Source: CADEDH01 sp050330635 (lineage in GTDB: Bacteria; Actinomycetota; Acidimicrobiia; Acidimicrobiales; SZUA-35). From it: DNA of 64,000 nucleotides. Below, in pieces: positions 17,375 through 25,180 of this stretch. The notes under the pieces were generated by a model that was not told the DNA's origin, searched no databases, and saw only the letters and a list, made by a program, of their open reading frames with translations. Location of the stretch: the NCBI GenBank assembly GCA_050330635.1, contig JBHJNQ010000039.1:62001-126000 (forward strand). Direction: 5' to 3'. Numbering within the stretch: the stretch's first letter is position 1; the number at the start of each line of letters is the position of its first letter. The position numbers and the translations under genes are program-made.

Positions 17375-18205
17375 TCAGAGCTCGCCGAGCACGTCGATCC
17401 GCAGGTCGAGGGGAGCGGCGCGCACGATGACACCGCCACCCCCGCCGACCGACGACGGCGGCACGAGCCACAGGTGATCGTTGGCCGACGACGACGAGGC
17501 CACATCGGGAGAGCCGGCCCTTATGACGGCGAAGGCCGACACCAGGCCCGGCGGGTATCGGGTGAGGGCCACCGCGGCCCGGTCGGCCCGCAGCTCCCGG
17601 TCGTCGGGCAGCAGGCGGTTGAAGCCGAGGCCGGCCAGCGGTCGGAACAGGGAGGCCGGACCGACGACGAGGCTGCCGAACAGGGCACTCGCCATCGTGG
17701 CGGCCTCGGCGTCACCGGTGCGGATACGCACCATCGCCTCGGCCACCACCGCTTCGAGCCCGATGCGATCGAGGGCGGTCAGCAAGCCGGTCGTGGCCAC
17801 GATGGCCGACCGGTCGCCCTGGGCGATGGCGGCGGCGTTGCGGGCCTCGTCGTCGATGACGTACAGGTCGGGCTCGGCCACGCCCCCGCCCAGGGCCAAC
17901 CCCTGGGTCAGGTTGTGGAACCGGGCGTAGTCGTCGGGATCTGCGGGCACGGCCCGCAGCCGATCGAGCAGGGTCGAGGTGGCGTTGTGGATGCGGTACC
18001 CCACGACCACGGCGGCCACGGCGAGGCCGATGGGCAGGCCCACCCACCACGGGATCCCAGGGACGACGGCCAGGACGAGGGCGGCCAGGAGCATCACCGG
18101 CAGGGCGAGGGCCGCCGTGACGATGGCAATGGTGGACAGGTGGCCTCGAGAGGTGTGGCCGACCGGCGAAGGTCGGGGCCCGGCGGTGTCGGAGTCGGTC
18201 GTCAT
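17375..18205 (-). CDS. M48-like membrane protein with degenerate HExxH (pseudopeptidase)
   Basis: Resembles the HtpX/M48 membrane metallopeptidases but is predicted inactive. The 276 residues contain two hydrophobic segments (about 23-49 and 52-70), then the M48 core. Where active members have LEAVLAHELAHI this protein has LEAVVAEAMVRI: both zinc His are replaced (Glu156, Arg160) and the catalytic Glu is Ala157. The downstream third-ligand motif ELRADRAAV is kept, as is the substrate-side LYVIDDEARNAAAIAQGDRSAIVATTG. It may act as a chaperone, inhibitor or scaffold; that is inference. The ATG is 12 nt after TAGACT. Confidence 0.75.
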   Translation of the reverse strand: MTTDSDTAGPRPSPVGHTSRGHLSTIAIVTAALALPVMLLAALVLAVVPGIPWWVGLPIGLAVAAVVVGYRIHNATSTLLDRLRAVPADPDDYARFHNLTQGLALGGGVAEPDLYVIDDEARNAAAIAQGDRSAIVATTGLLTALDRIGLEAVVAEAMVRIRTGDAEAATMASALFGSLVVGPASLFRPLAGLGFNRLLPDDRELRADRAAVALTRYPPGLVSAFAVIRAGSPDVASSSSANDHLWLVPPSSVGGGGGVIVRAAPLDLRIDVLGEL

Positions 18206-18217
18206 GAGCAGCCACCT

Positions 18218-18223
18218 AGTCTA
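18218..18223 (-). promoter_or_regulatory. -10 box upstream of the M48-like gene
   Basis: TAGACT with 12 nt to the ATG; the intervening AGGTGG could act as a weak ribosome-binding site, so this gene may have a very short leader. Confidence 0.4.
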
Positions 18224-18303
18224 GGCGGACCGATCGTCTCCCGCCGTCCGATGGCGCCATGAAGCGACCCTGGCGCTCTCAGGCCATCAGGGCCATCAGG
18301 CCA

Positions 18304-19374
18304 TCAGCCGAGCAGGCGCTGATAGCGGGCGACGTAGATGTCGGCCAGGCGCTTCATCGAGAACTCGGCCGCCCGCTGCCGTCCGCTGGCCACCTGGGCC
18401 TCCACCGCTTCGACCCGGTCGAGGGCCGCCAGGAGGCGTTTGGCCAACTGCTCGGCGTCGCCCGTGGGGAACAGCTGGGCGTCCCGGCCGTTGCGGGCCA
18501 CCACCCCGTAGGCGGGCAGGTCGCTGGCCACCACCGGGGTGCCGGCGGCCATGCCCTCGAGCAGCACGAGACCGAAGCTCTCCCCTCCGAGGGATGGGAT
18601 GCAGAGGGCGTCGGCGGCCTTCAGGCGGCTCCGCTTGTCGGGTTCGGTCAACGAGCCCAACCATTCGATTCGGTCGTCGTGGCGGTACCGGGCCTGCAAC
18701 GCCTCGGTCTCCGGCCCGTGCCCGGCGATCCACAGACGGACGTCGTCGGGAAGGAGACGTGACGCCTCCAGGAGCACCGCCAGACCCTTGCGGGGCTCGT
18801 GACGCCCGAGGAACAGGATCGTCGGACCCTCCTTCGGATGGGCGGGGGCCGAGGCGTAGCCATCGACCTCGATGCCATTGAAGAGGATCTCGTAGGAGCC
18901 ACCGAGGTGGTGGCGGGCCATGCCGGCCGCCTCGGGTGACACCGCGGTCTTGACGTCGATGCGGGCGGCGATGCGCCGCACGACCGGACGACCCCACTGG
19001 TAGACGCCGACGTGGCCGGCGGCGTGCCAGGTCCCGACCAGAGGTACCGGCTTGACGACCGCACACGTCAGTGTCGGGCCGGGCGCCAGCGGTTCGTGGA
19101 GATGCAGGACGTCGAAGCGCTGGTCCCAGATGGCACCGAGCACCCGGAGCTGGGCCGCCGGGTCGGGAGCCAGCGGGGCGAACGAGCCGTTCTGGGCGTA
19201 CGGCATGGAGTTTCCGAGCGGGGTGACCCAGGGTTCCGGCGGATGACCGTCGCACGGCGCCAGCACCTGGGTGTCGACTCCCTTGGCCCGCAACGCCCGC
19301 GCCAGTCCGAGGACCTGGGCCTGGACCCCGCCCCAGACCGCGAGACTGTACGGACACACCATCCCCACGCGCAC
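18304..19374 (-). CDS. pimA: Phosphatidyl-myo-inositol mannosyltransferase PimA
   Basis: GT4 glycosyltransferase that adds the first mannose from GDP-mannose to phosphatidylinositol at the inner membrane face. The chosen GTG gives 356 residues beginning MRVGMVCPYSLAVWGGVQAQV, close to mycobacterial PimA. Donor-binding signatures are FLGRHEPRKGL and the E-x7-E region GGESFGLVLLEGMAAGTPVV. The earlier GTG three codons upstream is inside the promoter spacer. The gene follows patA and pgsA as in mycobacteria, but a tandem repeat and its own TAGGGT box suggest independent transcription. Confidence 0.92.
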   Translation of the reverse strand: MRVGMVCPYSLAVWGGVQAQVLGLARALRAKGVDTQVLAPCDGHPPEPWVTPLGNSMPYAQNGSFAPLAPDPAAQLRVLGAIWDQRFDVLHLHEPLAPGPTLTCAVVKPVPLVGTWHAAGHVGVYQWGRPVVRRIAARIDVKTAVSPEAAGMARHHLGGSYEILFNGIEVDGYASAPAHPKEGPTILFLGRHEPRKGLAVLLEASRLLPDDVRLWIAGHGPETEALQARYRHDDRIEWLGSLTEPDKRSRLKAADALCIPSLGGESFGLVLLEGMAAGTPVVASDLPAYGVVARNGRDAQLFPTGDAEQLAKRLLAALDRVEAVEAQVASGRQRAAEFSMKRLADIYVARYQRLLG

Positions 19375-19381
19375 CGGGCAC

Positions 19382-19387
19382 ACCCTA
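19382..19387 (-). promoter_or_regulatory. -10 box of pimA, leaderless layout
   Basis: TAGGGT, 7 nt, GTG on the minus strand; a 19-bp tandem repeat begins 6 bp upstream and covers the -35 region. Confidence 0.55.
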
Positions 19388-19392
19388 GTGGT

Positions 19393-19458
19393 CCCGGTCG
19401 ACCCCGATGTCCCCGGTCGACCCGATGTCGCCCGGTCGACCCGATGTCGCCCGGTCGG
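19393..19458. repeat. 19-bp tandem repeat upstream of pimA (3.3 copies)
   Basis: CGGTCGACCCGATGTCGCC or a one-base variant recurs with an exact 19-bp period (starts at 19395, 19414, 19433 and a partial copy at 19452). It lies between the patA stop and the pimA -10 box, so it overlaps the -35 and upstream promoter region of pimA. It could be an array of regulator sites or a slippage-prone minisatellite. Confidence 0.9.
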
Positions 19459-19491
19459 GACGGACGGTCGCCGGTCGTGGGACCCGGTCGT

Positions 19492-20376
19492 CTACGGGCG
19501 GCGGTCGGACGGCCAGTTCGGCTCGAGCAGATGCCACTGGTCGGGTGCGGCCGCCACCAGCATCTCCATGGCCCGGGCCAGCTCGCCCGTCACCCGCACC
19601 AGGTCGTCACGCAAGCGGACGTCGGGATCGGGCCAGACCGGGGGAGCCACGAAGCCGAGCCGGTCGCGACCACGGAAGTACACGGCGGTCGGGAGCAGGG
19701 GCGCCCCGGTACGGCGGGCCAGGAGGGCCGGCCCCCCCGGCAGGGTCGTCGTCTCCCCAAAGAACTCCACCTCGACGCCGTTGCCGGCGAGGTCGCGGTC
19801 GCTCAGGAGGCACACGATCCGGTTGGCCCGCACCGCCCCCACCAGCCGGGCCATGGCGTCGGGACCGACGGGGACGACCTCGATGCCGTAGGCCGAACGC
19901 AGGTCGACGAACCAGTCGAACACCTCGACCGGTTCCAGCCGCTCGACGACGGCCGTCACCCGCTCCCCCATCACCCGGCCCAGCCATGCCGCGGCCCACT
20001 CCCAGGCCCCGAGGTGGGGCAGGACGAGGATGGGACCCACCCCTCGGGCCAGGGAGGCCTCGACCCGGTCGTAGCCGATGACCGAGAAGCCACGGTCGAC
20101 GGTGCGGGCCGACAGGTTCGGCAACCGGAACGACTCGGCCCAGTAGCGGCCGTAGGAGCCGATGCCCCGAGCCACCGCGGCCTCGACCTCGTCAGGGGAC
20201 AGCGAGGGGTCGACCCGGTGGACGTGACGGCCGAGCTGGTCGGCCTTGGCCCCCAGGGCCCGAGGCCCGACGAGCCGACCGAGCCCGGTGGCGGCAGCGG
20301 CGAGCGTGTCGAGGGGCACCGCCCGCGAGGCGGCCGATGCCAGCTGGAAGATCCGGAGGGGGCGGGCGAGGCCCAC
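19492..20376 (-). CDS. patA: PIM acyltransferase PatA (LPLAT, HtrB/LpxL-like)
   Basis: Acylates the mannose of PIM1 or PIM2 using acyl-CoA at the inner membrane. Lysophospholipid acyltransferase fold with the HX4E catalytic motif in LVLPHLGAWEWAA; LLSDRDLAGNGVEVEFFGE and GPALLARRTGAPLLP are typical of the bacterial LPLAT family. The GTG chosen (MGLARPLRIFQLAS, 294 residues) lies 20 bp after the pgsA stop. An earlier non-ATG start overlapping pgsA cannot be excluded. The assignment to PatA rests on both the family and its place between pgsA and pimA. Confidence 0.87.
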   Translation of the reverse strand: MGLARPLRIFQLASAASRAVPLDTLAAAATGLGRLVGPRALGAKADQLGRHVHRVDPSLSPDEVEAAVARGIGSYGRYWAESFRLPNLSARTVDRGFSVIGYDRVEASLARGVGPILVLPHLGAWEWAAAWLGRVMGERVTAVVERLEPVEVFDWFVDLRSAYGIEVVPVGPDAMARLVGAVRANRIVCLLSDRDLAGNGVEVEFFGETTTLPGGPALLARRTGAPLLPTAVYFRGRDRLGFVAPPVWPDPDVRLRDDLVRVTGELARAMEMLVAAAPDQWHLLEPNWPSDRRP

Positions 20377-20396
20377 GACGAGCGGACCGGGACCGG

Positions 20397-21098
20397 TCAG
20401 GGGCGACCACGACGGCGGCGGGCCTCGGCCCGGGCCTGGGCCCGCTGGCGGAAATCGGACACCGGGCGAGCCGTGCGCCGCCGGTGACGGGGCCGCAGGA
20501 CCGGCGGCCGGGGCGCCTTGCCGCTGGCCTGGCGCCACACCTTCACGAAACGGGTGACGACGGTGATCGCGGTCAGCACCAGCATGACCCAGAGGGTGGC
20601 GACGAACAGCGAGCTGAAGAGCAACCCGAATCCCAGGACGACGAAGCGCTCGGCCCGCTCCATGATGCCGCCCTTGGCGTTGTAGCCGAGCGCCTCGGCC
20701 TTGGCCCGCTGGTAGGAGACGAGCGAGGCGGCGATGTAGACGCCGAACGGGAGGATGGCCATCCTCGGATTGTCGGTGCCGGCCAGGTACCACCCGGCGC
20801 CGGCGAAGAGGAGGGCGTCGCTGAGGCGGTCGGAGACCGAGTCGAGGAAGGCTCCCCGGGGACCCGCCTTGCCGGCGGCCTTGGCCACCGCCCCGTCGAG
20901 GGCATCGGGCAGGCCGGTGAGCAGCAGGAGGAGCACGGCCACCGGGAACTGGCCGAGGCCGATGGCCACACCGCAGGCCGCGGCCATGGCCACCCCTACG
21001 CCGGTGATCACGTCTGGCGAGACGCCAGCCTGCTGGAAGCTCTTGCCGATCGGGGCCATGCCCTTCTCGAAGGCGGTGCGGAAGTTGCCGTCGAACAC
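20397..21098 (-). CDS. pgsA: Phosphatidylinositol phosphate synthase-type CDP-alcohol phosphatidyltransferase
   Basis: Couples CDP-diacylglycerol to inositol phosphate to start PI and PIM synthesis. The 233-residue membrane protein has the CDP-alcohol phosphotransferase motif DALDGAVAK followed by GAFLDSVSDRLSD; the usual Arg after the Ala is Lys here. About six membrane segments lie between residues 30 and 190, then a very basic tail rich in Arg. GTG start 6 nt after TACCGT. Its neighbours patA and pimA make PIS a better call than phosphatidylglycerophosphate synthase. Confidence 0.88.
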   Translation of the reverse strand: MFDGNFRTAFEKGMAPIGKSFQQAGVSPDVITGVGVAMAAACGVAIGLGQFPVAVLLLLLTGLPDALDGAVAKAAGKAGPRGAFLDSVSDRLSDALLFAGAGWYLAGTDNPRMAILPFGVYIAASLVSYQRAKAEALGYNAKGGIMERAERFVVLGFGLLFSSLFVATLWVMLVLTAITVVTRFVKVWRQASGKAPRPPVLRPRHRRRTARPVSDFRQRAQARAEARRRRGRP

Positions 21099-21104
21099 CT
21101 CACC

Positions 21105-21110
21105 ACGGTA
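21105..21110 (-). promoter_or_regulatory. -10 box of pgsA-patA, leaderless layout
   Basis: TACCGT, 6 nt, GTG on the minus strand. Confidence 0.5.
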
Positions 21111-21162
21111 GCCGACCGCTCTCGGGGGTGCGCGGCTCGGCGAGGGTGGAGGCCCCGAGCGG

Positions 21163-21678
21163 CTACGGCTGCTCGTCGGCCAGTTCGAACTGCGACCAGT
21201 CCTCCGGGTTGTCCTCCACGAACGACTCGACGATCGAGGCGTCGACCCCGTCGACCAGCACGAAACCCCGCCGGGTGGGCGGCTCGTCGGCCGAGTACAG
21301 CAGGATGCGCCAGGTGGGGCGGCTGAGGACGCCCCGCCACCCCATCTGGGCCGAGGCGTGGCCGACGGGGAAGCCGACCTCGGCGATCGAGGCCACGAGG
21401 GCCTCCCGCTCGTCGACCGCCAGGTTCCAACCGGTGGCGATGCTGTAGACGCCGAACAGCCCGAGCACGAGGGCGGCGCCCAGGAACCCGCCGTTGACGT
21501 AGGCCGAGGTGTCGGCCACCAGGAACAGCACGACGAGGGCGACGGCGATGCCCAGGTAGAGATAACCGGGAACCCGCCGCCGGTTGTTGTTGGGGAAGAC
21601 GTAGTCCTCGGGATCCACCAGGTGGGGCTGGAGATCCTCGGGGAGCTCGTCCCCCGTGCCATCTACGCCATCGGTCAC
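21163..21678 (-). CDS. Small membrane protein of unknown function in the PIM cluster
   Basis: Function not recognised. The 171-residue protein has an acidic N-terminus (DELPEDLQPHLVDPEDYVFP), two adjacent membrane helices at roughly 40-58 and 62-80 (YLYLGIAVALVVLFLVA and FLGAALVLGLFGVYSIATG), then a soluble C-terminal half containing VASIAEVGFPVGHASAQMGW and a hydrophobic-strand pattern ending in DNPEDWSQFELADEQP. The helical hairpin would place both ends in the cytoplasm. It sits between the HIT gene and pgsA, where mycobacteria have no gene that I know of, and has its own TACCGT box 7 nt before the GTG. Confidence 0.75.
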   Translation of the reverse strand: MTDGVDGTGDELPEDLQPHLVDPEDYVFPNNNRRRVPGYLYLGIAVALVVLFLVADTSAYVNGGFLGAALVLGLFGVYSIATGWNLAVDEREALVASIAEVGFPVGHASAQMGWRGVLSRPTWRILLYSADEPPTRRGFVLVDGVDASIVESFVEDNPEDWSQFELADEQP

Positions 21679-21685
21679 CGCTCCC

Positions 21686-21691
21686 ACGGTA
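21686..21691 (-). promoter_or_regulatory. -10 box of the small membrane protein gene, leaderless layout
   Basis: TACCGT, 7 nt, GTG on the minus strand. Confidence 0.5.
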
Positions 21692-21740
21692 GCGGCCCGT
21701 CGCCGCAGCCGATCAGCGGCCCGGCGGCCGCCGCCGTCTA

Positions 21741-22274
21741 TCAGCGGGGCCAGTGGTTGCGGAGATGGTGCCAGGTGTCGATCAGGGTCACCGGGAGGAT
21801 GCGGGTGTTGGCGATCGACGTCATGAAGTTGGTGTCGGCGTCCCAGCGGGGCACGACGTGGACGTGGAGGTGCTCCGGGATGGAGCCACCGCCGGCCGTG
21901 CCCTCGTTGAGGCCGACGTTGAGTCCCTGGGGACGGAAGGCGACGTTCACGGCGGTGATCGCCTCCCGCACCAGCGACCACAGCTCGTGGAACACGTCGG
22001 CCTCGAGCTCGGCCAGCGTCGGCACCGCCCGCTTGGGCAAGGCCATCAGGTGACCCGAGGTGTAGGGGAACACGTTGAGGATGGCAAACGTGTGGTCCCG
22101 GCGGACCAGGATGTAGGTCTCCTCGTCCGGCAGGCCTGATTGCTCGAGAGTCTCGAACAGGCTCCGGCCCGGCTCGGGCGGAAGGTCGGCGTGAGGCAGA
22201 CCGTCGCCCCCGAGGCCGGAGGTCTGGGTGAGCCTCCACCCCGAGTACAGGCGGTCGAACGGGGGTTCCTCCAT
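21741..22274 (-). CDS. HIT family protein (Ap4A phosphorylase-like)
   Basis: Nucleotide-binding hydrolase or transferase of the histidine triad family. The triad is in EHLHVHVVPRW, preceded by NVGLNEGTAGGGS and the strand FAILNVFPYTSGHLM. The 177-residue layout and these flanking residues match mycobacterial Rv2613c, reported as a diadenosine tetraphosphate phosphorylase; that activity is inferred here. The ATG follows the thrS stop by 3 bp, so the two are co-transcribed, consistent with a role in disposing of the Ap4A made by aminoacyl-tRNA synthetases. Confidence 0.92.
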   Translation of the reverse strand: MEEPPFDRLYSGWRLTQTSGLGGDGLPHADLPPEPGRSLFETLEQSGLPDEETYILVRRDHTFAILNVFPYTSGHLMALPKRAVPTLAELEADVFHELWSLVREAITAVNVAFRPQGLNVGLNEGTAGGGSIPEHLHVHVVPRWDADTNFMTSIANTRILPVTLIDTWHHLRNHWPR

Positions 22275-22277
22275 GGC

Positions 22278-24239
22278 TCAGTGGTGCTCGAGCTCGAGGT
22301 GCAGTCGGCTCAGGAACTGCTCGACCTTGACGTCGCGTTCGACCTCGCCGCCCCGCGGGTTGACCCCGACCGTGGAGGCGCCGACGTCGTCGTCGCCGAC
22401 CACGAGCACGTAGGGCACCTTCTGCTTCTTGGCGTTCCGGATCCGCTTGCCCAGCGGATCGCCGGCCTCGGCCGTGACGACCCGGAAGCCGTCGGCCGCC
22501 AGCTGGTCGCGTACCTCCCGGGCGTAGCGCTCGTGATCGGCGGCCACGGGGAGGATCTCGACCTGGACCGGGGCCAGCCACAGCGGGAAGTTGCCGGCGA
22601 AGTGCTCGACCAGCACCCCGAAGAACCGCTCGACCGAGCCGAACAGCGCCCGGTGGATCATGACCGGGCGGCGGCGGCCGCCGTCGGAGGCCACGTACTC
22701 CAGCTCGAACCGCTCCGGGAGGTTGAAGTCGGCCTGGATGGTCGACAGCTGCCAGGAGCGGCCGATGGCGTCGCGGACGTCGACGTCGATCTTGGGCCCG
22801 TAGAACGCACCGCCTCCCTCGTCGACGACATAGTCGAGGCCGGCCGATTCGAGGGCGGCCCGCAGGCCTTCGGTGGCCTGGTCCCAGATCTCGTCGGAGC
22901 CCACGGACTTCTCCGGTGGCCGGGTCGAGAGCTTGGCCTGGAACTCGTCGAAACCGAACGATCGGAGCACGTCGAGAACGAACTCGAGCAGGGAGGCCAG
23001 CTCCGACGGCATGTCCTCGACGGTGGTGAAGATGTGGGCGTCGTCCTGGGTGAAACCCCGGATCCTCATCAGGCCGTGGAGGGTGCCGGCCCGCTCGTAG
23101 CGGTACACCGTGCCCAGCTCGAACAGGCGGAGCGGGAGGTCACGGTAGGACCGCTGGCCCGATCGGTACACCAGCACGTGCATCGGGCAGTTCATCGGCT
23201 TCGGGTAGTACGTGCCGTTGTCCATCTCCATCGGCGGGTACATGCTGTCGGCGTAGAAGTCGAGATGGCCCGAGGTCTCGAACAGCTTGGCGTTGGCCAG
23301 GTGGGGGGTGTAGGTGAACTCGTAGCCGCCCGCCTCGTGCCGTTGGCGTGAGTAGTCCTCCATGAGCTTGCGCACGATGGCGCCGCGGGGATGCCACACG
23401 GCCAGCCCCCCGCCGAGCTCGGATGGGAACGAGAGCAGGTCGAGCTCGTTGGCTAGGCGGCGGTGGTCGCGCTTGGTCGCCTCCTCCAGCCGGTGGAGGT
23501 GGGCGGCGAGGCCCTTGTCGTCGGCCCACGCCGTGCCGTAGACGCGTTGCAGCATCGGCCGCTTCTCGTCGCCCCGCCAGTAGGCGCCGGCCACCCGCAT
23601 CAGCTTGAAGTGGCCGAGACGGCCCGTGGACGGAACGTGGGGGCCGACGCACATGTCGACGAAGCCGTCGGTGTTGCGGTAGAAGCTGATGACACCGTCG
23701 CCGGCCACCTCGGTTGACAGGTCGTCGCCGTCGCCACCGCCGGTGACCCGATCGATTATCTCCCGCTTGTAGGGATGGTCGGCCATGAGGGCCCGACCCT
23801 CGGCCGGCGTGAGCTCCGACCGCACGAAGGGCTGGTCGGCGCCGATGATCTGGCGCATCCGGGCCTCGATCCGCTCGAGGTCGTCGTCGTTGAAGGTGGC
23901 TCCCCCAGGGAGCTCGAAGTCGTAGTAGAAGCCGTCCTCGATGGCGGGTCCGATGGCGAACGTCGCCCCCGGCCACAGATCGAGCACCGCCTGGGCCAAC
24001 ACGTGGGCGGTGGAGTGGCGGAGGGTGTCGAGCCCCAGGTCGGACTCGGCCGTGATGATCTGGACCGACTGGCCATCGGCCAGCTCGGTGGAGAGGTCGC
24101 GCTGCTCGCCGTCGACGACGGCGATGACGGCCGCTCGGGCCAACCGCTTGCCGATGCCGGCCGCCAGGTCGGCCGCGGTCGACCCCTCCGCAACGGTGCG
24201 GGTCGAGCCGTCGGGCAGGGAGATCGAGATGTCGGTCAC
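22278..24239 (-). CDS. thrS: Threonyl-tRNA synthetase
   Basis: Charges tRNA-Thr and edits Ser-tRNA-Thr. The 653 residues run in the standard order. A TGS domain begins MTDISISLPDGSTRTV. The editing domain has HSTAHVLAQAVL and DMCVGPHVPSTG. The class II core has zinc ligands in MNCPMHVLVY, DDAHIF and MIHRALFGS. An anticodon-binding domain starts at LAPVQVEILPVA. GTG start 6 nt after TACACT; the upstream in-frame extension is not family-like. First gene of the thrS-HIT transcript. Confidence 0.97.
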   Translation of the reverse strand: MTDISISLPDGSTRTVAEGSTAADLAAGIGKRLARAAVIAVVDGEQRDLSTELADGQSVQIITAESDLGLDTLRHSTAHVLAQAVLDLWPGATFAIGPAIEDGFYYDFELPGGATFNDDDLERIEARMRQIIGADQPFVRSELTPAEGRALMADHPYKREIIDRVTGGGDGDDLSTEVAGDGVISFYRNTDGFVDMCVGPHVPSTGRLGHFKLMRVAGAYWRGDEKRPMLQRVYGTAWADDKGLAAHLHRLEEATKRDHRRLANELDLLSFPSELGGGLAVWHPRGAIVRKLMEDYSRQRHEAGGYEFTYTPHLANAKLFETSGHLDFYADSMYPPMEMDNGTYYPKPMNCPMHVLVYRSGQRSYRDLPLRLFELGTVYRYERAGTLHGLMRIRGFTQDDAHIFTTVEDMPSELASLLEFVLDVLRSFGFDEFQAKLSTRPPEKSVGSDEIWDQATEGLRAALESAGLDYVVDEGGGAFYGPKIDVDVRDAIGRSWQLSTIQADFNLPERFELEYVASDGGRRRPVMIHRALFGSVERFFGVLVEHFAGNFPLWLAPVQVEILPVAADHERYAREVRDQLAADGFRVVTAEAGDPLGKRIRNAKKQKVPYVLVVGDDDVGASTVGVNPRGGEVERDVKVEQFLSRLHLELEHH

Positions 24240-24245
24240 GTTCCG

Positions 24246-24251
24246 AGTGTA
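24246..24251 (-). promoter_or_regulatory. -10 box of thrS, leaderless layout
   Basis: TACACT, 6 nt, GTG on the minus strand. Confidence 0.55.
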
Positions 24252-24386
24252 CGGACCGCGGGCGCCCGCTTCGCCCAAGGGGTGGGCGGACCGACCGGCC
24301 TGATCGACCCGGCCGCCGTGCCGGTCGGCCACCGGGGCCCGGTCACGGCGACACCGTCGGTCCGAGTACACGCCGTCGGACGGTGG

Positions 24387-25172
24387 CTACGCCGTCGGAC
24401 TGAGCGGTCGGCTGACGAGCACGTCGGCCGACGACAGGAGCGGCACCGTGGGGATGTCGTCGACGATCGGAGCGGCGGCCGGCGCCAGTTCGGCGTTGGC
24501 CTCCGATGCGTAGCGGTTCTCGTAGTCCTGACCGCTGAGGGCCCGGATCTCGAACATGACCTCGTCGATCAGCTCCCGGTACACGGTGTGATCGCCGACG
24601 CGGCTGCGGTAGCGCTCGACGTCGATCGGCGAGCCGATGTTGACCGTGATGGGGAGACCGAACCTCGGTCGGGTGGTATCGACGGGCTGGACGGCGTCGG
24701 TCCCGACGAGCCCGATCGGAATGATGGGCGCTCCGGTCTCGATGGCCAACCGGGCGGCCCCGGTGTGGCCACGGTAGAGGCGGCCCGACCGGCTCCTCGT
24801 ACCCTCGGGGTAGATGGCGAACAGGCCGCCCCCGGCCAGCACGGCCCGGGCCGCGTCGAGGGCGGCGGTGGCGTGGTCACCGCCCCGACGGTCGATGGGG
24901 ATCATGCCGAGGGCGGGGAACAGCCAGCGGGTCTTCCAGTCGTCGAGGTAGTCGGCCTTACCGACGAAGATCACCTCCCGCTCGAGCACGGCGGGCACGA
25001 CGAAGGAGTCGATGGCGGCGAGGTGGTTGGGGCAAAGGATGGCGGGGCCTCGCGCCGACACATGGTCGAGGCCGGTCACCTCGAGCTGCCACAGCCGACG
25101 GAACAGGGGTCGCAGGACCCGCCGGGCCCGCCCCTGATGGCGCCCGTAGTGCGGTTGGCGGCCGCCCCCCAA
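24387..25172 (-). CDS. plsC: 1-acyl-sn-glycerol-3-phosphate acyltransferase family protein
   Basis: PlsC-family acyltransferase, expected to make phosphatidic acid at the membrane. The acceptor motif NHLAAIDSF supplies HX4D, and FAIYPEGTRSRSG gives the EGTRS motif. GAPIIPIGLVGTDAVQP is the following family block. The 261-residue reading uses a TTG start 8 bp after the mshC stop with AGGA just before it; a shorter start is possible. Coupling to mshC is probable but functionally unexplained. The last 50 residues are a variable tail. Confidence 0.87.
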   Translation of the reverse strand: MGGGRQPHYGRHQGRARRVLRPLFRRLWQLEVTGLDHVSARGPAILCPNHLAAIDSFVVPAVLEREVIFVGKADYLDDWKTRWLFPALGMIPIDRRGGDHATAALDAARAVLAGGGLFAIYPEGTRSRSGRLYRGHTGAARLAIETGAPIIPIGLVGTDAVQPVDTTRPRFGLPITVNIGSPIDVERYRSRVGDHTVYRELIDEVMFEIRALSGQDYENRYASEANAELAPAAAPIVDDIPTVPLLSSADVLVSRPLSPTA

Positions 25173-25180
25173 CGCCGTCC

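Noticed and set aside
18281..18307. Three copies of GGCCATCAG at the pimA stop
   Set aside because: Short 9-bp repeats overlapping the end of a gene in GC-rich DNA; too small to claim a function.
19393..19458. Possible CRISPR array
   Set aside because: The units are contiguous 19-bp tandem copies without spacers, only three to four in number, and there are no cas genes.
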